From the NCBI GenBank assembly GCA_027604665.1, contig JADGIZ010000315.1, forward strand, positions 1-16,246: a stretch of 16,246 nucleotides of DNA, written 5' to 3'. The position numbers and the translations under genes are program-made. This stretch comes from Polyrhizophydium stewartii (lineage: Eukaryota; Chytridiomycota; Chytridiomycetes; Rhizophydiales). Positions within the stretch are counted from its first letter, which is position 1; each line of letters opens with the position of its first letter. The notes below the pieces were generated by a model. It saw only the letters and a list, made by a program, of their open reading frames with translations, had not been told where the DNA came from and did no database searches. Shown piece by piece: positions 15,467-16,246 of the stretch.

Positions 15467-16246
15467 TCAAGCGGCGTGTTCATACAGCTGCCGCTGCACG
15501 GCATCGCGGAAGCCGCGCATCGCTTCGCCGCGAATGTGCATGTCCTGCAGCGTGCGAAGCGTCACGGCCATCAACCCCTCCCCCTCGGCACTGCACAACC
15601 GATCCAGCGTTGCTGCATCAAGCGCGCCGATCAGCTGTGCCAGTCCAACGCGCAGGCACGCCACGCGCATCGTTGCCGTCGCGACCATGTCGCTCCCGTC
15701 GGCGAAAGCTTCCAGACACCGCCGCATGCGCTGCGCCTTGACCCGCGATCCGACCGCGTACTCGCTTGCCAGCGCTTCGATGCGCGCCGTCCTTGCCGCA
15801 ACAAGCGCAGCCACCTTGTCGTGCGTCACGCCAGTGTGGATCAGCAGACCAAGGCGCTGCTCGTCGCGCACAGAGATGCGTGGAAAGTACGAGCCCCTCT
15901 CAAGCGTGCCCAGCGACACCCGCCGCACAACAACCTCGTTGCCGCCGCGGCCAAGCATGCCCGGCGTGTGCGGCTCAATGTGCGCCGCCGCTCGCTCAAC
16001 CTGGATCTCGCGCGACAGCCGCACCTGACCCTCGACAATGAACAGCACGTGTGCCTCGCCCGCGCTGGTGTGCGGCAGCCGCTGGTCGATTGCAAACGTC
16101 TCCATCGTGCACTGCCGCAACAGCCCCTCAAGAACCGCCGTCGGCGTCGCCTCGAAGCACGGCATCCGACTGAGCTGCGCCAGCCAGTGCCTCGGAGCCG
16201 GATGGCGCAACGGCGCAGGCAGCACCGCACTTTCGAGCGCACAGGG
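15467..16246 (-). CDS. cNBD-like protein, paralogue of its neighbour's C-terminus (5' end outside window)
   Basis: An open frame from the window edge to TGA at 15469-15467; 259 residues are visible and the start lies beyond 16246. It begins within a cNMP-binding-like fold (LSRMPCFEATPTAVLEGLLR, VLFIVEGQVRLSRE), continues through GSYFPRISV and ends in a helical tail (LIGALDAATLDRLCSAEGEG). Each block lines up in the same order with cNBD-B and the tail of the 1345-aa protein next door: LREVAAFERTS, VYFLKHGLLRATRE, GQFFPRIFM, LISAVDDDTLARLCNPFYEG. It lacks the Gly/Ala/Ser insert of that protein. As in its neighbour, the phosphate-binding F-G-E is replaced by F-P-R-I, so nucleotide binding by this domain is doubtful. 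Whether an upstream canonical cNBD exists cannot be seen. Confidence 0.85.
   Translation of the reverse strand, partial: PCALESAVLPAPLRHPAPRHWLAQLSRMPCFEATPTAVLEGLLRQCTMETFAIDQRLPHTSAGEAHVLFIVEGQVRLSREIQVERAAAHIEPHTPGMLGRGGNEVVVRRVSLGTLERGSYFPRISVRDEQRLGLLIHTGVTHDKVAALVAARTARIEALASEYAVGSRVKAQRMRRCLEAFADGSDMVATATMRVACLRVGLAQLIGALDAATLDRLCSAEGEGLMAVTLRTLQDMHIRGEAMRGFRDAVQRQLYEHAA

Noticed and set aside
15394..15741. 115-codon plus-strand frame near the right end
   Set aside because: Mostly antisense to the cNBD paralogue and composed of Arg/Ser/Ala runs; no family signal.
1..16246. tRNA, rRNA, transposon or viral remnants
   Set aside because: No cloverleaf-like segments, transposase or polymerase motifs, or long terminal or inverted repeats were recognised by eye on either strand.

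Overview
The window is nuclear DNA from a GC-rich, compact, intron-containing eukaryote. Five genes are broken by short GT-AG introns (67-127 nt, one of 336 nt). Almost every intron carries the same branch-point-like motif, GCTGAC or a one-base variant, before a CAG-type acceptor. The gene set (cactin, TSR1, a FIST-domain protein, an ABHD12-type hydrolase and tandem cyclic-nucleotide-binding-domain proteins with long disordered tails) best fits an early-diverging, probably zoosporic (chytrid-like) fungus. The lineage is inferred from gene content and gene structure only. No prokaryotic, viral, transposon, CRISPR or RNA-gene signal was found.

Layout, left to right. Positions 140-3152 (minus) hold cactin, a spliceosome-associated protein, in seven exons. 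Positions 3153-3526 are intergenic. Positions 3527-5030 (minus) hold a FIST-domain protein with a mitochondrial-presequence-like start, in three exons. Positions 5102-5876 (minus) hold a GNAT acetyltransferase in two exons. Positions 6008-8962 (minus) hold TSR1, a 40S ribosome assembly factor, in seven exons. Positions 9127-9621 (minus) hold a small basic protein, possibly a ribosome-biogenesis factor, whose start codon lies only 14 bp from the divergent start of an ABHD12-type serine hydrolase (9636-11168, plus, four exons). Positions 11257-15294 (minus) hold an apparently intronless 1345-residue protein: about 900 residues of Ser/Pro-rich disorder, then two cyclic-nucleotide-binding-like domains. 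Positions 15467-16246 (minus, cut by the window edge) hold a paralogue of its C-terminal part.

Exon chains were assembled by reading-frame continuity, GT/AG boundaries and protein-family continuity. In all five spliced genes the phases add up to a complete open frame (cactin 755 aa, FIST 439 aa, GNAT 224 aa, TSR1 831 aa, hydrolase 408 aa). Intergenic gaps are small (about 45-375 bp).

There is no obvious operon-like pathway. RNA processing and ribosome biogenesis (cactin, TSR1, possibly the small basic protein) are well represented among the housekeeping genes. The right end is a local tandem family of putative cNMP-signalling proteins. The most unusual signal is the last intron of cactin: its only good branch-point match lies 171 nt from the acceptor, across a stretch with no AG that includes a tandem repeat. 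This is notable because cactin itself has been tied to 3' splice-site use.
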